A stretch of 64,000 nt of DNA. It comes from Reticulitermes speratus (taxonomy: Eukaryota; Arthropoda; Insecta; Blattodea; Rhinotermitidae). Both the position numbers and the translations under genes were made by a program. Each line of letters opens with the position of its first letter. Within the stretch, counting starts at the first letter, position 1. This document shows, piece after piece, positions 57,801-64,000 of this stretch. The notes under the pieces are model-generated. The model was not told where the DNA came from. It ran no database searches and worked only from the letters and a program-made list of their open reading frames with translations. Where the stretch lies: the NCBI GenBank assembly GCA_021186555.1, contig JAJKFL010000002.1, forward strand, positions 5,903,001-5,967,000, read 5' to 3'.

Positions 57801-59284
57801 ATATGCCTTCATGGCATTAACAGGGGCAACTTTACCTTTGACCCATAATGGAATGTATCACTGTCAACTTCACCTACCCCGAAGAGTAATATACCGTATA
57901 TTCTCAAATCTAATCCGCATCCGAATCTAATCCGCACTCAAGTTTTTGGCGATTTCTTAAACGAAAAAAGTTAGTTCGCGGTTCTAATCCGCACCTTTCC
58001 TTCAACCACCCCTTGCCCACGGGGCGACTGATTGAATAATATTGGATGTTACCAATGCGTTAAAATACGACGCTACGCCTGGGGCCGATGAGTCATTCCG
58101 ATACTGTGAGGCAGGGCCTTTCTCAACAGACGTGCGCAATCTCATCTGAATCCAGCTCGTGCCTTAGTTGTTGAAATGTGGGAGGTGCTTGTTCCAATTT
58201 GTCGTGTACCGTAGTTATGGAAGAGGGACGCCTGAAATCTAAACGACTCTCATATACGGCAAAGTTCAAACGTGAAGTTATTCGGTGCGCAGAGGAGAAT
58301 GGAAACCGCAAAGCCGCTGCAATTTTTGGAGTTGATGAAAGCAACGTTCGACTGTGGCGGAAACACAAGGCAGCGATCAGCGGATCCAAAGATGACATTG
58401 TATGGGAGGACGATGTTGAAGATAAAGATGATAGTGACTGGGTGGAGAGCACGGATAACGATTCAGTTATGAGTGATGACGGCGAGTCTGACGAATAATA
58501 AATAATAAAATAATAGATTATTGTATTGTATTGTTCTTATGGCACGTACAGCAGCTCAATCACTTTTCCAAAATCCAGCTCTCGACCGCGAATGTAATCC
58601 GCATCTGATTTTTTAGCCCTCTAAAACTGTAAAAAGGGTCCGGATTAGATTTGAGAATATACGGTATTTTCTCTGAAAACTGGTAGACTCTATTTGGCTA
58701 ATAAGTTAAAACAGCAATAGTTTTTTATTTAAACCCTTTCATGTACTTATTTATGTCACATTCATTGCCATTCCTTGTTGCTGCACGGTCTCGTGTACTT
58801 TATGGCTGCTGGTTGCAATGACAGAGGGTGATCCTTGCCAATTGCAGTATGTCTTCCCACTTCTTGTTTTATACGTGCTACCATCTCTAGGCTTCAGTGA
58901 TATTTTTGGACATTTCAGGTTTTCATACCAGTGGACACATACATTATGATTCTCTTTGTTATGACATCAGATCTTGTAGGCAGTTATCAGTGTTTTGGAG
59001 GAAATTGGTGTCTCCATCTTGAGGGAGATTGTTCTGACACACTGATAACCACCTACAAGACTAAACAGTGTCATGAACTAGATCACTGTGTGAACTACAG
59101 TGTTTGTTGATGTCATCCTTCATATGTAAGAATATTTTTCCTCTGTTTTACAGATGCTGTGATGGCCAAATTCGGTGTGGATCAGAATCATGTCAAAGAG
59201 GCCATTAGAATAAAACTAAATAATGAAGACAAGCTTAGAAAAAGACTAACACAGAAACTTCCAACTGGTGTTGGTGCTCTGTAG
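45602..59284 (+). CDS. Gene B: BTB-BEN domain nuclear protein (618 aa)
   Basis: Join 45602-45847, 48022-48222, 48603-48947, 49591-49840, 52748-52822, 56783-57391, 59154-59284. All introns are GT-AG, all phases agree (0,0,0,1,1,1), and the total is 1857 nt including TAG. Residues about 27-145 are a BTB/POZ domain of the insect tramtrack-like group (LCLTWNSFTDNII, FVDVTLACEG, AHKLVLSACS, VYMYHGEVRIEQ, LLHTAQILEIRGL). Residues about 265-535 are Ser/Asp/Asn-rich and probably disordered. Residues about 525-610 are a BEN domain (NILLVAMFGRDMLATHSL, LDIQKVNHIIG, then VKEAIRIKLNNEDKLRK). BTB mediates dimerisation and corepressor contact; BEN domains bind DNA or chromatin proteins. The architecture resembles vertebrate NACC1-type proteins, so a nuclear regulator is likely. 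The ATG at 45602 is close to a possible acceptor at 45600, so a non-coding 5' exon is likely. Confidence 0.9.
46060..46385. mobile_element. PLE-like long hairpin in gene B intron 1
   Basis: Two arms of about 150 bp (46070-46225 and 46230-46380) are near-perfect reverse complements around a short loop. The left arm carries, on the minus strand, a complete hammerhead-like core; the right arm has lost about 9 nt of it. It would form long double-stranded RNA when gene B is transcribed. Confidence 0.75.
46145..46195 (-). ncRNA. Hammerhead ribozyme-like motif, intact core
   Basis: On the minus strand, in order: CCCC (stem I), CUGAUGA, stem II GGUCU/AGACU with a CUGGU loop, GAAAC, a tiny stem III (ACAUAUGU), UA, then GGGG closing stem I. 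All core positions of the type I hammerhead are present. PLE terminal repeats are known to carry such minimal-stem-III hammerheads. Activity is not shown. Confidence 0.55.
47210..47466. repeat. Dispersed repeat, CpG-decayed copy in gene B intron 1
   Basis: It matches 640-885, but CpGs of that copy are changed (GGCGTATT to TACATATT; AAACGTGG to ATATGTA-like). It ends TTTGAGAAACCGTGGTG, possibly a hAT-type end. Confidence 0.6.
47690..47875. repeat. Dispersed repeat copy in gene B intron 1
   Basis: AAATCCCAGGCACCAGGTCA, GGTGGCACCTAATGTTT and CATGTCACCCTTCTGGCACC recur at 60825-61090 and 61855-62430. Confidence 0.6.
48022..48222 (+). CDS. Gene B exon 2 (second half of BTB)
   Basis: The acceptor is TTCATTCTATAG and the donor GGA|GTAAGT. 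It encodes ENPCPHPIIILKDVGLAELK, DLLVYMYHGEVRIEQDRIAK and LLHTAQILEIRGLRDINQRL, the canonical second half of the BTB fold. If the donor is not used, the frame runs on to a stop at 48297, giving a truncated BTB-only protein. Confidence 0.92.
48603..48947 (+). CDS. Gene B exon 3 (linker)
   Basis: The acceptor is TTGTTTCAATAG and the donor CGT|GTAAGT. It encodes 115 residues, phase 0 on both sides. The sequence is polar with a basic cluster (GKKRPAEHARPFLKSSLGRK), plausible as a nuclear localisation signal, then an acidic tract (DRDEDEGGGD). The symmetric phase means it could be skipped without a frameshift. Confidence 0.85.
49228..49512 (-). mobile_element. tRNA-headed SINE in gene B intron 3
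   Basis: It is a main-family copy on the minus strand, AGGTAAAGTTCACCCTAGAA to CCGGGCTGG. It lies 80 bp upstream of exon 4. Confidence 0.75.
49591..49840 (+). CDS. Gene B exon 4 (acidic linker)
   Basis: The acceptor is CTTTCTTTACTTCAG and the donor AGCA|GTAAGA. It encodes LQQTVFLDDVRVKEETEDVS, an acidic Ser/Asp tract, then LTLGGGSLGGDLPAAQMLKR. VKEETE resembles a SUMO-acceptor consensus. If the donor is missed, the frame runs to a stop at 49989. Confidence 0.85.
51051..51740. mobile_element. Deleted pogo-type transposon in gene B intron, copy 1
   Basis: Inverted ends CCGTATATTCTCGAATCTAA with TA duplication. The frame from ATG 51352 gives MEEGHLKSKRLSYTAKFKRE and a helix-turn-helix ending RLWRKHKAAISG, then GCEASRRKFTGP before AT-rich DNA. 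The rest of the transposase is deleted. The DNA-binding part is of the psq/CENP-B N-terminal type. Confidence 0.8.
52032..52335 (+). mobile_element. tRNA-headed SINE in gene B intron 4
   Basis: GGGAGCTGGGGTAGCACAAT, TCTGGGGTTTGAATCCCAGT and TAGGGTGAACTTTACATTAC. Many CpGs of the family consensus have become TpG or CpA here. Confidence 0.75.
52748..52822 (+). CDS. Gene B exon 5 (75-nt exon)
   Basis: The acceptor is ACTTTTTGCAG and the donor AAG|GTAGGA, phase 1 on both sides. It encodes NEGISAGKDRPSLGNLRQN and SSVTDQ. It is too short to stand out by itself; it is called because it joins exons 4 and 6 in frame with good sites. Its length, a multiple of three, makes it a candidate cassette exon. 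Confidence 0.7.
53410..53665 (-). mobile_element. tRNA-headed SINE in gene B intron 5
   Basis: AAGGTCAAGTTCACCCTAGA to GATTCGATCCCTGGACCATC; the tRNA-like head is partly lost. Confidence 0.75.
53960..54505 (+). mobile_element. LINE reverse-transcriptase C-terminal fragment and 3' tail
   Basis: The frame 53976-54356 reads KIHRTIILPVVLYGCETWSL, RLRVFKNRVLRKIFGPERGE and RIRWVRHVAHVGERRDAYRI, typical of the C-terminal part of insect non-LTR reverse-transcriptase polyproteins. The expected RRRWEDNIKMDL segment is deleted, then LAQDRDRW and the tail follow. It is 5' truncated and lies in gene B intron 5. Confidence 0.85.
54510..56782. other. Rest of gene B intron 5
   Basis: It contains a dispersed repeat at 55300-55435 (GACGAACAGGATAACGTCCC, related to 50645-50770) and an ATT run at 55868-55905. 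No exon is supported. Confidence 0.4.
56783..57391 (+). CDS. Gene B exon 6 (linker and first half of BEN)
   Basis: The acceptor is TTGTATTAGCAG and the donor ATAG|GTAATA. It encodes about 203 residues: a polar Ser-rich part, VVFVRPGEYVQKEGKTSAKF, then the BEN start (LRLQMLMCREYKKYTNILLV, AMFGRDMLATHSLNGTGTSK, LDIQKVNHIIG). The BEN domain is interrupted by the last intron, which contains the pogo-type element at 57894. Confidence 0.88.
57575..57845 (+). mobile_element. tRNA-headed SINE in gene B intron 6
   Basis: GGTTGGACAGTCTGGGGTTT, GAATCCCAGTAGGGGCAAAG and GGGTACCAGGGTTTTTTCCC. It lies 50 bp before the pogo-type element. Confidence 0.7.
57894..58664. mobile_element. Deleted pogo-type transposon in gene B intron, copy 2
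   Basis: It has the same ends as the 51.05-kb copy, TA on both sides, and a duplicated CGAATCTAATCCGCA near the left end. The internal deletion joins the N-terminal DNA-binding domain to an acidic tail in frame. Confidence 0.85.
58217..58498 (+). CDS. Transposon-derived helix-turn-helix peptide with acidic tail (93 aa)
   Basis: ATG at 58217 follows the same 5' sequence as in the 51.3-kb copy. Residues about 8-55 are a psq/CENP-B-type helix-turn-helix (YTAKFKREVIRCAEENGNRK, AAAIFGVDESNVRLWRKHKA). It is fused directly to an acidic end (DDIVWEDDVEDKDDSDW ... DDGESDE) that looks like the normal C-terminus of this transposase group. The catalytic DDE domain is missing. It could be a neutral deletion product or a small competitor of active transposase; nothing shows it is expressed on its own. 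Confidence 0.5.
   Translation: MEEGRLKSKRLSYTAKFKREVIRCAEENGNRKAAAIFGVDESNVRLWRKHKAAISGSKDDIVWEDDVEDKDDSDWVESTDNDSVMSDDGESDE
59154..59284 (+). CDS. Gene B exon 7 (end of BEN, stop)
   Basis: The acceptor is TTCCTCTGTTTTACAG. The split Asp codon continues DAVMAKFGVDQNHVKEAIRI and KLNNEDKLRKRLTQKLPTGV to GAL and TAG. The pattern VKEAIRIKLNNEDKLRKR is the C-terminal helix typical of BEN domains. The protein stops about eight residues after the domain. Confidence 0.88.
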
Positions 59285-59660
59285 TGCCATGTATGATGTG
59301 GATGAAATACCGTCAACATTTAAGTTATACTTGTGATCCGTGTAAACATATGGGGATATTTCTTCACTCTAACTAACTTTGTGGGATAACTCTGGTGAAA
59401 TTTGTTCCATTTCTGGTTAAAAATCTGTAAATTTTGAAGAAGCACCATTGACACAAGAAATTTCTACTGGCCAAAAAACAAAACTTCTATGTAAGATCAC
59501 CAGAAGCTGCCTTAAAATTCAGACCGTGCTACTAGTGGATGTTTTTGCAAAGACACAGTCTGTGCCTTCTCTTTACATACCACAACACAAGAAGGTGTAA
59601 ACTGTGGACCACATGAGATACAAGTTTTCACAGTGGTAAATATTAACCCTTTAAAGACGA
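59285..59660 (+). other. Probable 3'UTR of gene B
   Basis: No open frame or recognisable repeat lies between the stop and the 195-bp tandem block. Base composition is like the gene. I see no clear AATAAA close to the stop, so the end of the transcript is not fixed. Confidence 0.4.
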
Positions 59661-59664
59661 AGGG

Positions 59665-60770
59665 TAAACTGTTTTATTTAAAGACCCAGCTCGTACCGCG
59701 CAGTAAACACACTCTATCTCGGTTATAAAAACCAATCAGTTAATGCTGTATAGGGCAAAAGTCACTGTTTGTTCTGAGATCCATACAAAATACATAAATA
59801 CACTGTGTGGGCAGAACGTAGAATTTGTGAATGTTAAACCTGGTGGTACATATAGTAACCATTGGGCTCTATATTTAAAGATTCAGCTCGTACTGTGCAG
59901 TGAACACTCCGTCTCAGTTATAAAAACCAGTCAGTTAATGCTGTATAGGGAAATAATCGCTGTTTGTTCTGAGATTCATACAAAACACATAAATACACTG
60001 TGTGGGCAGAATGTAGAATTTGTGAATGTTAAACCTGGTGGTACATATAGTAACCATTGGCTTTATATTTAAAGATTCAGCTCATACCGCGCAGTAAAAC
60101 ACTCCGTCTCGGTTATAAAAACCAGTCAGTTAATGCTGTATAGGGAAATAATCGCTGTTTGTTCTGAGATTCATACAAAACACATAAATACACTGTGTGG
60201 GCAGAATGTAGAATTTGTGAATGTTAAACCTGGTGGTACATATAGTAACCATTGGGCTTTATATTTAAATATTCAGCTCATACCGCGCAGTAAACACTCC
60301 GTCTCGGTTATAAAAACCAGTCAGTTAATGCTGTATAGGGATATAATCGCTGTTTGTTCTGAGATTCATACAAAACACATAAATACACTGTGTGGGCAGA
60401 ATGTAGAATTTGTGAATGTTAAACCTGGTGGTACATATAGTAACCATTGGGCTTTATATTTAAAGATTCAGCTCATACCACACAGTAAACACTCCGTCTC
60501 GGTTATAAAAACCAGTCAGTTAATGCTGTATAGTGAAATAATCGCTGTTTGCTCTGAGATCCACACAAAACACATAAATACATTGTGTGGGCAGAACATA
60601 GAATTGTTCGTACCGCACAGTAAACACACTCCGTCTCAGTTATACAAACCAGTCAGTTAATGCTGTATAGTGAAATAATCGCTGTTTGTTCTGAGATCCA
60701 TACAAAACACATAAATACATTGTGTGGGCAGAACGTAGAATTTGTGAATGTTAAAACGTGTGTCATGTGT
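59665..60770. repeat. 195-bp tandem block, about six copies
   Basis: The landmark CAGTTAATGCTGTATAG occurs at 59737, 59932, 60127, 60322, 60517 (195-bp steps) and 60653 (a copy shortened by 59 bp). Open frames of 109 and 175 codons across it arise because 195 is a multiple of three. Single diverged copies lie at 11640-11830 and 12890-13070. Confidence 0.9.
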
Positions 60771-61518
60771 TTATATCACTTTGGGGTAAATGTTGGAAAT
60801 CAGTTAACAAAAATACTTAACACCAAGGGTGCATAAATCCCAGGTGTTTCGTTGAGTTGACTAAATTTTTTATGGTGGTACTTAATATTTTCAGCGTAAT
60901 TGTTATAGTGTTTTCCCTTGTGTACAAGTATGTATTATTTCACATGCATTGAGAAGAAGGCATCAGATAACAGTTTGGTTCACAGGTCACTGCAGAAGTG
61001 TGGGTTTTGAGCATGGAACTGCTTCATGTCACCCTTCTGGTGCTTAAAGTTTAAGGTGGCTCCTAGATTTTTGGGAAATTTGTTGACCCCTCCCCACATG
61101 CATAAGATTCCAAATTAACAGCACAAAGCATGCATAACATTCCTCAGTAACAGTGTCTTGGTCTTTTTGGAAGGTGTTTAGAATTCTTGTGACTGGCACT
61201 GATAAGATTCTCTATCCATGAATGTGCAGAAACTGCAATTTTCCAGACAGTAATGAGTTAAGTGCATAAGGAACCTCAGGAAGTGGGCTTGATGCCATCG
61301 TCCAGCACACATAACGATCGCAGATGTGCAGTAAAGCGTAATTGTGGTAGACATTCGCTTCCAAAGTCTGTTTGATATACAGGATATTTTAGGGGTCATA
61401 CTTTCTGGTGAATTGTTGTCACTGCACTGACTGGCTTTTATTTCTAAGATTGGAGGTACATTGCTCGGGTCAAACCCAGAATTTTTGGATACTTAATGTT
61501 GCTTTCTGTCCACTAGAC

Positions 61519-61695
61519 CAGGAATTCTGACACTCAGGTTTGCAATCTGAACTTGGCTGATAAGTCATGAGCTCCCAAGGTAATCCAGTGAACTCAATAG
61601 GTTCAGTTTTGTGCTGAGTAGGTACTGGTACTAGTTGGATCACAAGGCCAGTATGATTTCTTATTTTGATTTGTGAACAGGTCTGAGAACCGCTG
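61519..61695. mobile_element. hAT-type MITE with perfect 8-bp duplication
   Basis: Ends CAGGAATTCTGACACTCAGG and GTCTGAGAACCGCTG. CACTAGAC flanks both sides (61511-61518 and 61696-61703). Confidence 0.8.
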
Positions 61696-61937
61696 CACTA
61701 GACCAACTGGTCAACCTGGTTCATTACCAGTTGTTGCCAGTAATTTTAAAAATATATTTATAAGAAATAAGATGTTCGTGAAAAGACAAACAACTGCATG
61801 AACATAGGAGTACAGCCAACGTCAAGACATCACTCATATCAAATAGATCTTAAACCAGGGTAGCACAAATCCTGGGTGCCCAGTCACCCATGTGACTTGA
61901 TTTTATACAGTGGCACCTAAAATGTTTCTGGGTCCTC

Positions 61938-62337
61938 TTCTTCTTCTTTCTATGGGCCCGTCGGCATTTGCTCCGGACGCACCGCAGCCTTAGGCTTATT
62001 GTGCTAACCCTTAGCCTTTCAATTATCAAGTCTGCAGCCACAGCCGCTCCTTGATCAGGTTCATCGAAGGTGGAATACTCGAGTAAGAGTGGGGTCTGTT
62101 CACACCCCCTCTACTACTCGCCACCGCCTTCTCTTATTTTAATGAGCTGCTTCCGCTGTGCTCCCGAGAGTCACCTGGTCTGCAGTTTGGTCATAAAGAC
62201 ACCTGCAGCCAGTCTGTCCTCATCAGAAGAGACAGCGAAAGGCTCAGAGCCTACAGCCCCAATATCAAGTTTGCAGCCACAGCCACTCCTTGATCAGGTT
62301 CATCGAAGGTGGAATACTTGAGTAAGAGTGGGGTCTT
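61938..62337. mobile_element. 400-bp insert with 13-bp target duplication
   Basis: TTTCTGGGTCCTC flanks it at 61925-61937 and 62338-62350. Inside, a 75-bp direct repeat (62025-62098 and 62264-62336, CAGCCACAGCC-CTCCTTGATC) brackets 165 bp. It interrupts another dispersed repeat (61855-62430), related to 47690-47875 and 60825-61090. Confidence 0.75.
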
Positions 62338-62429
62338 TTTCTGGGTCCTCAGTATTGAACTTCCTTCATGTCACCCCTGGCACCTGAACTTTCCGGATGG
62401 CTCTTAGATTGTCGGAACATAAGTCAGCT

Positions 62430-63015
62430 TTCCAAGATCACAGCTTGTCTTGATGACATTACGTATATTAATATAGATTTGTCAGTGACATTTTACTTGT
62501 TGCATATTTGAATATAATGATACAAGTGTCAAGAAATTGTTGTCCAGTTTTTACAAACACACTGACCTACATGATAAACTTTAATGAAGATTCAAGTTGT
62601 CAGCAACACTATGCCGAGAACCTCGAATCATGCAGTAAATGTTAATGTTTGCCAAACACTTTTTTAGAAAAATTATCTTCAAACTTATTCATGAAATGTG
62701 GCTAGCGTAGATTGGTGGTAAAATGTGAAACACTGCTAGTCCATGCGAGTTTGCTGACATTACAAGAGTGAGTGCATTGTATTGGAATATCCTCATATGT
62801 ATGTGTACAGCACTGAGGTATTTAATGGCAAAGAAAATGTTAGATGCTAACAGAATACAATACAGTATATTTATATTGGTCGTCTCTATATGATGTGCTA
62901 TCGATGATAGGGCCATTATAGTCATGACCACAGCAATTGAAGCATAGGCTGATTTTCCATTGTTGCCAGGTCTACAGTGTGATTGGCACATTCTGCAGAC
63001 TAGGTAGCATGAAAC
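62430..63015. other. No gene recognised
   Basis: AT-rich, CpG-poor DNA. The minus-strand frame at 62689-63141 runs into the palindromic element and has no domain. Confidence 0.4.
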
Positions 63016-63027
63016 AATAATGAACAT

Positions 63028-63146
63028 TGATTTCAGGCTTCCGCCGCGATGTTGATGTAATCTGTGGTCTTTTGGGTAATTACACGGCGTCGTGTGGTAA
63101 ATAATTACCACACGACGCCGTGTAATTACCCAAAAGACCACAGATT
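63028..63146. mobile_element. Palindromic element with perfect 12-bp target duplication
   Basis: It is the same family as 32700-32820 (TGATTTCAGGCTTCCGCCGC head, 43-bp hairpin arms 63058-63100 and 63104-63146). AATAATGAACAT flanks it on both sides (63016-63027, 63147-63158). Duplication length suggests retrotransposition rather than cut-and-paste. Confidence 0.8.
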
Positions 63147-63409
63147 AATAATGAACATAATTTAAGGAAACAATAATAAATAGAATAACAGTATCTTTAT
63201 AAGTGTGAACTTCACTTCTGTAATATGCTTCTTAAATTTCTTTCATTCCCAACTGAGCAAATGCAGTGATGACAATGAACTAGGTAGTGTGGGACGAGTG
63301 ACTTTGCACTTTACCTCGCATTTCTTTGCTGTGGTCATGAGTCTAGGACATCATTCAACTTAAGATCTTGTGAGCATATGTGTCAAATCGCTTCTACCAA
63401 AGCCTGTAG

Positions 63410-63788
63410 CATTGTTTCCAAACCAGGGGTCCACAGAACATTGTTAGAGGTTCTGCAAGAAATCTTGAAATACCACAAAAAATTCCAAATGCCCCACGAA
63501 ATATCATGGAAATTTTTGGCTGGCAGTTGTCAATACTGGAGTAATCTGTGTGCATTACCACCTGCTTCTTTGTTGTGTTTTGGTCAGTGTGTGTATTTAA
63601 GGTTATATTTAGTTGTATTGTGTCTGTGTTTGTTTCATATTGTTACAGAGCCTCTCATCAGTGGCGACAGAAAGGCTCCCTACTATCAGCTTTCTCTGAC
63701 CTGTATACGTTTTCGTAGGTACAGGTTCCTCGGTATATGAAAAATTATTTCAGGGTTTCCTCCATGGAATAAAGGTTGGGAAACACTG
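63410..63788. mobile_element. Probable hAT-type MITE
   Basis: CATTGTTTCCAAACCAGGGG start and GGTTGGGAAACACTG end are imperfect inverted repeats of the hAT type. The flanking 8-mers match poorly, so an old copy. A 120-codon frame inside has no recognisable domain. Confidence 0.55.
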
Positions 63789-64000
63789 GCTTATGATGTG
63801 AACAAATGTTCATAAATACTTCCATAAGAAGTCTATGCATCTCTAAGTTTTACTTCCAGAATTACTTAATGATGATAATGTTTCAAATGTAAGTTGTTTT
63901 AACTTCATACGATAACATTCGGTGAACAAATATCATACATGCAGACAGACTTATTGGTCAAAGTTCTGATGTCCTGAAGCTCTGTCATTTATGGCACAAA

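Noticed and set aside
59743-60660. Frames of 109 and 175 codons
   Set aside because: They lie wholly in the 195-bp tandem repeat, which keeps frame by length; dispersed copies are broken.
62070-62321. 83-codon frame
   Set aside because: It lies inside the 400-bp repeat insert and spans its internal direct repeat.

Overview
The window reads as nuclear DNA of an arthropod, most likely a blattodean insect (cockroach or termite). Two intron-rich protein genes sit in a very repeat-dense background. The LINE C-terminal peptides, the tRNA-headed SINE family and the short LINE tails resemble sequences I associate with cockroach genomes. The taxon is an inference from memory of those repeats, not a database result. 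There are no operons, CRISPR arrays or bacterial signals.

Layout. 1-17.3 kb has no supported gene. It holds Penelope-like (PLE) remnants, a pogo-type MITE swollen by 22 copies of a 92-bp unit, SINEs, a LINE fragment, 41 copies of a 49-bp unit, a second pogo-like MITE, a hAT MITE with a LINE tail nested in it, and a 42-bp array with 210-bp higher-order structure. 17.4-26.7 kb (+) is gene A: five exons with matching phases encoding a secreted-type protein with a TGF-beta-type prodomain. It ends in a long exon with a stop and no cystine-knot ligand domain. Its introns carry a hAT MITE, a LINE fragment, a 55-bp array and SINEs. 26.7-34 kb is intergenic, with small pogo-like MITEs, tandem tRNA-Leu-like heads and LINE/PLE fragments. 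34-40 kb is strikingly CpG-poor and contains a 53-bp array plus a few weak exon candidates. 45.6-59.3 kb (+) is gene B: seven coding exons joining to a 618-residue BTB-BEN protein, a predicted nuclear transcription or chromatin factor. Its introns hold a long inverted repeat, SINEs, a LINE fragment and two deleted pogo-type elements. One of these still encodes a 93-residue DNA-binding peptide with an acidic tail. 59.7-64 kb has a 195-bp tandem block, a hAT MITE with perfect target duplication, a 400-bp insert with a 13-bp duplication and a palindromic element.

Genes A and B need not act together: one is an extracellular or secretory-pathway protein, the other a nuclear regulator. They differ in CpG content. 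Gene A keeps its CpGs, while gene B and the 34-40 kb block are depleted, which fits gene-body methylation of broadly expressed insect genes (inference). The most interesting items are the TGF-beta-prodomain gene without a visible ligand, the hammerhead-ribozyme-like motifs in PLE remnants, and repeated satellite growth inside or beside DNA transposons.
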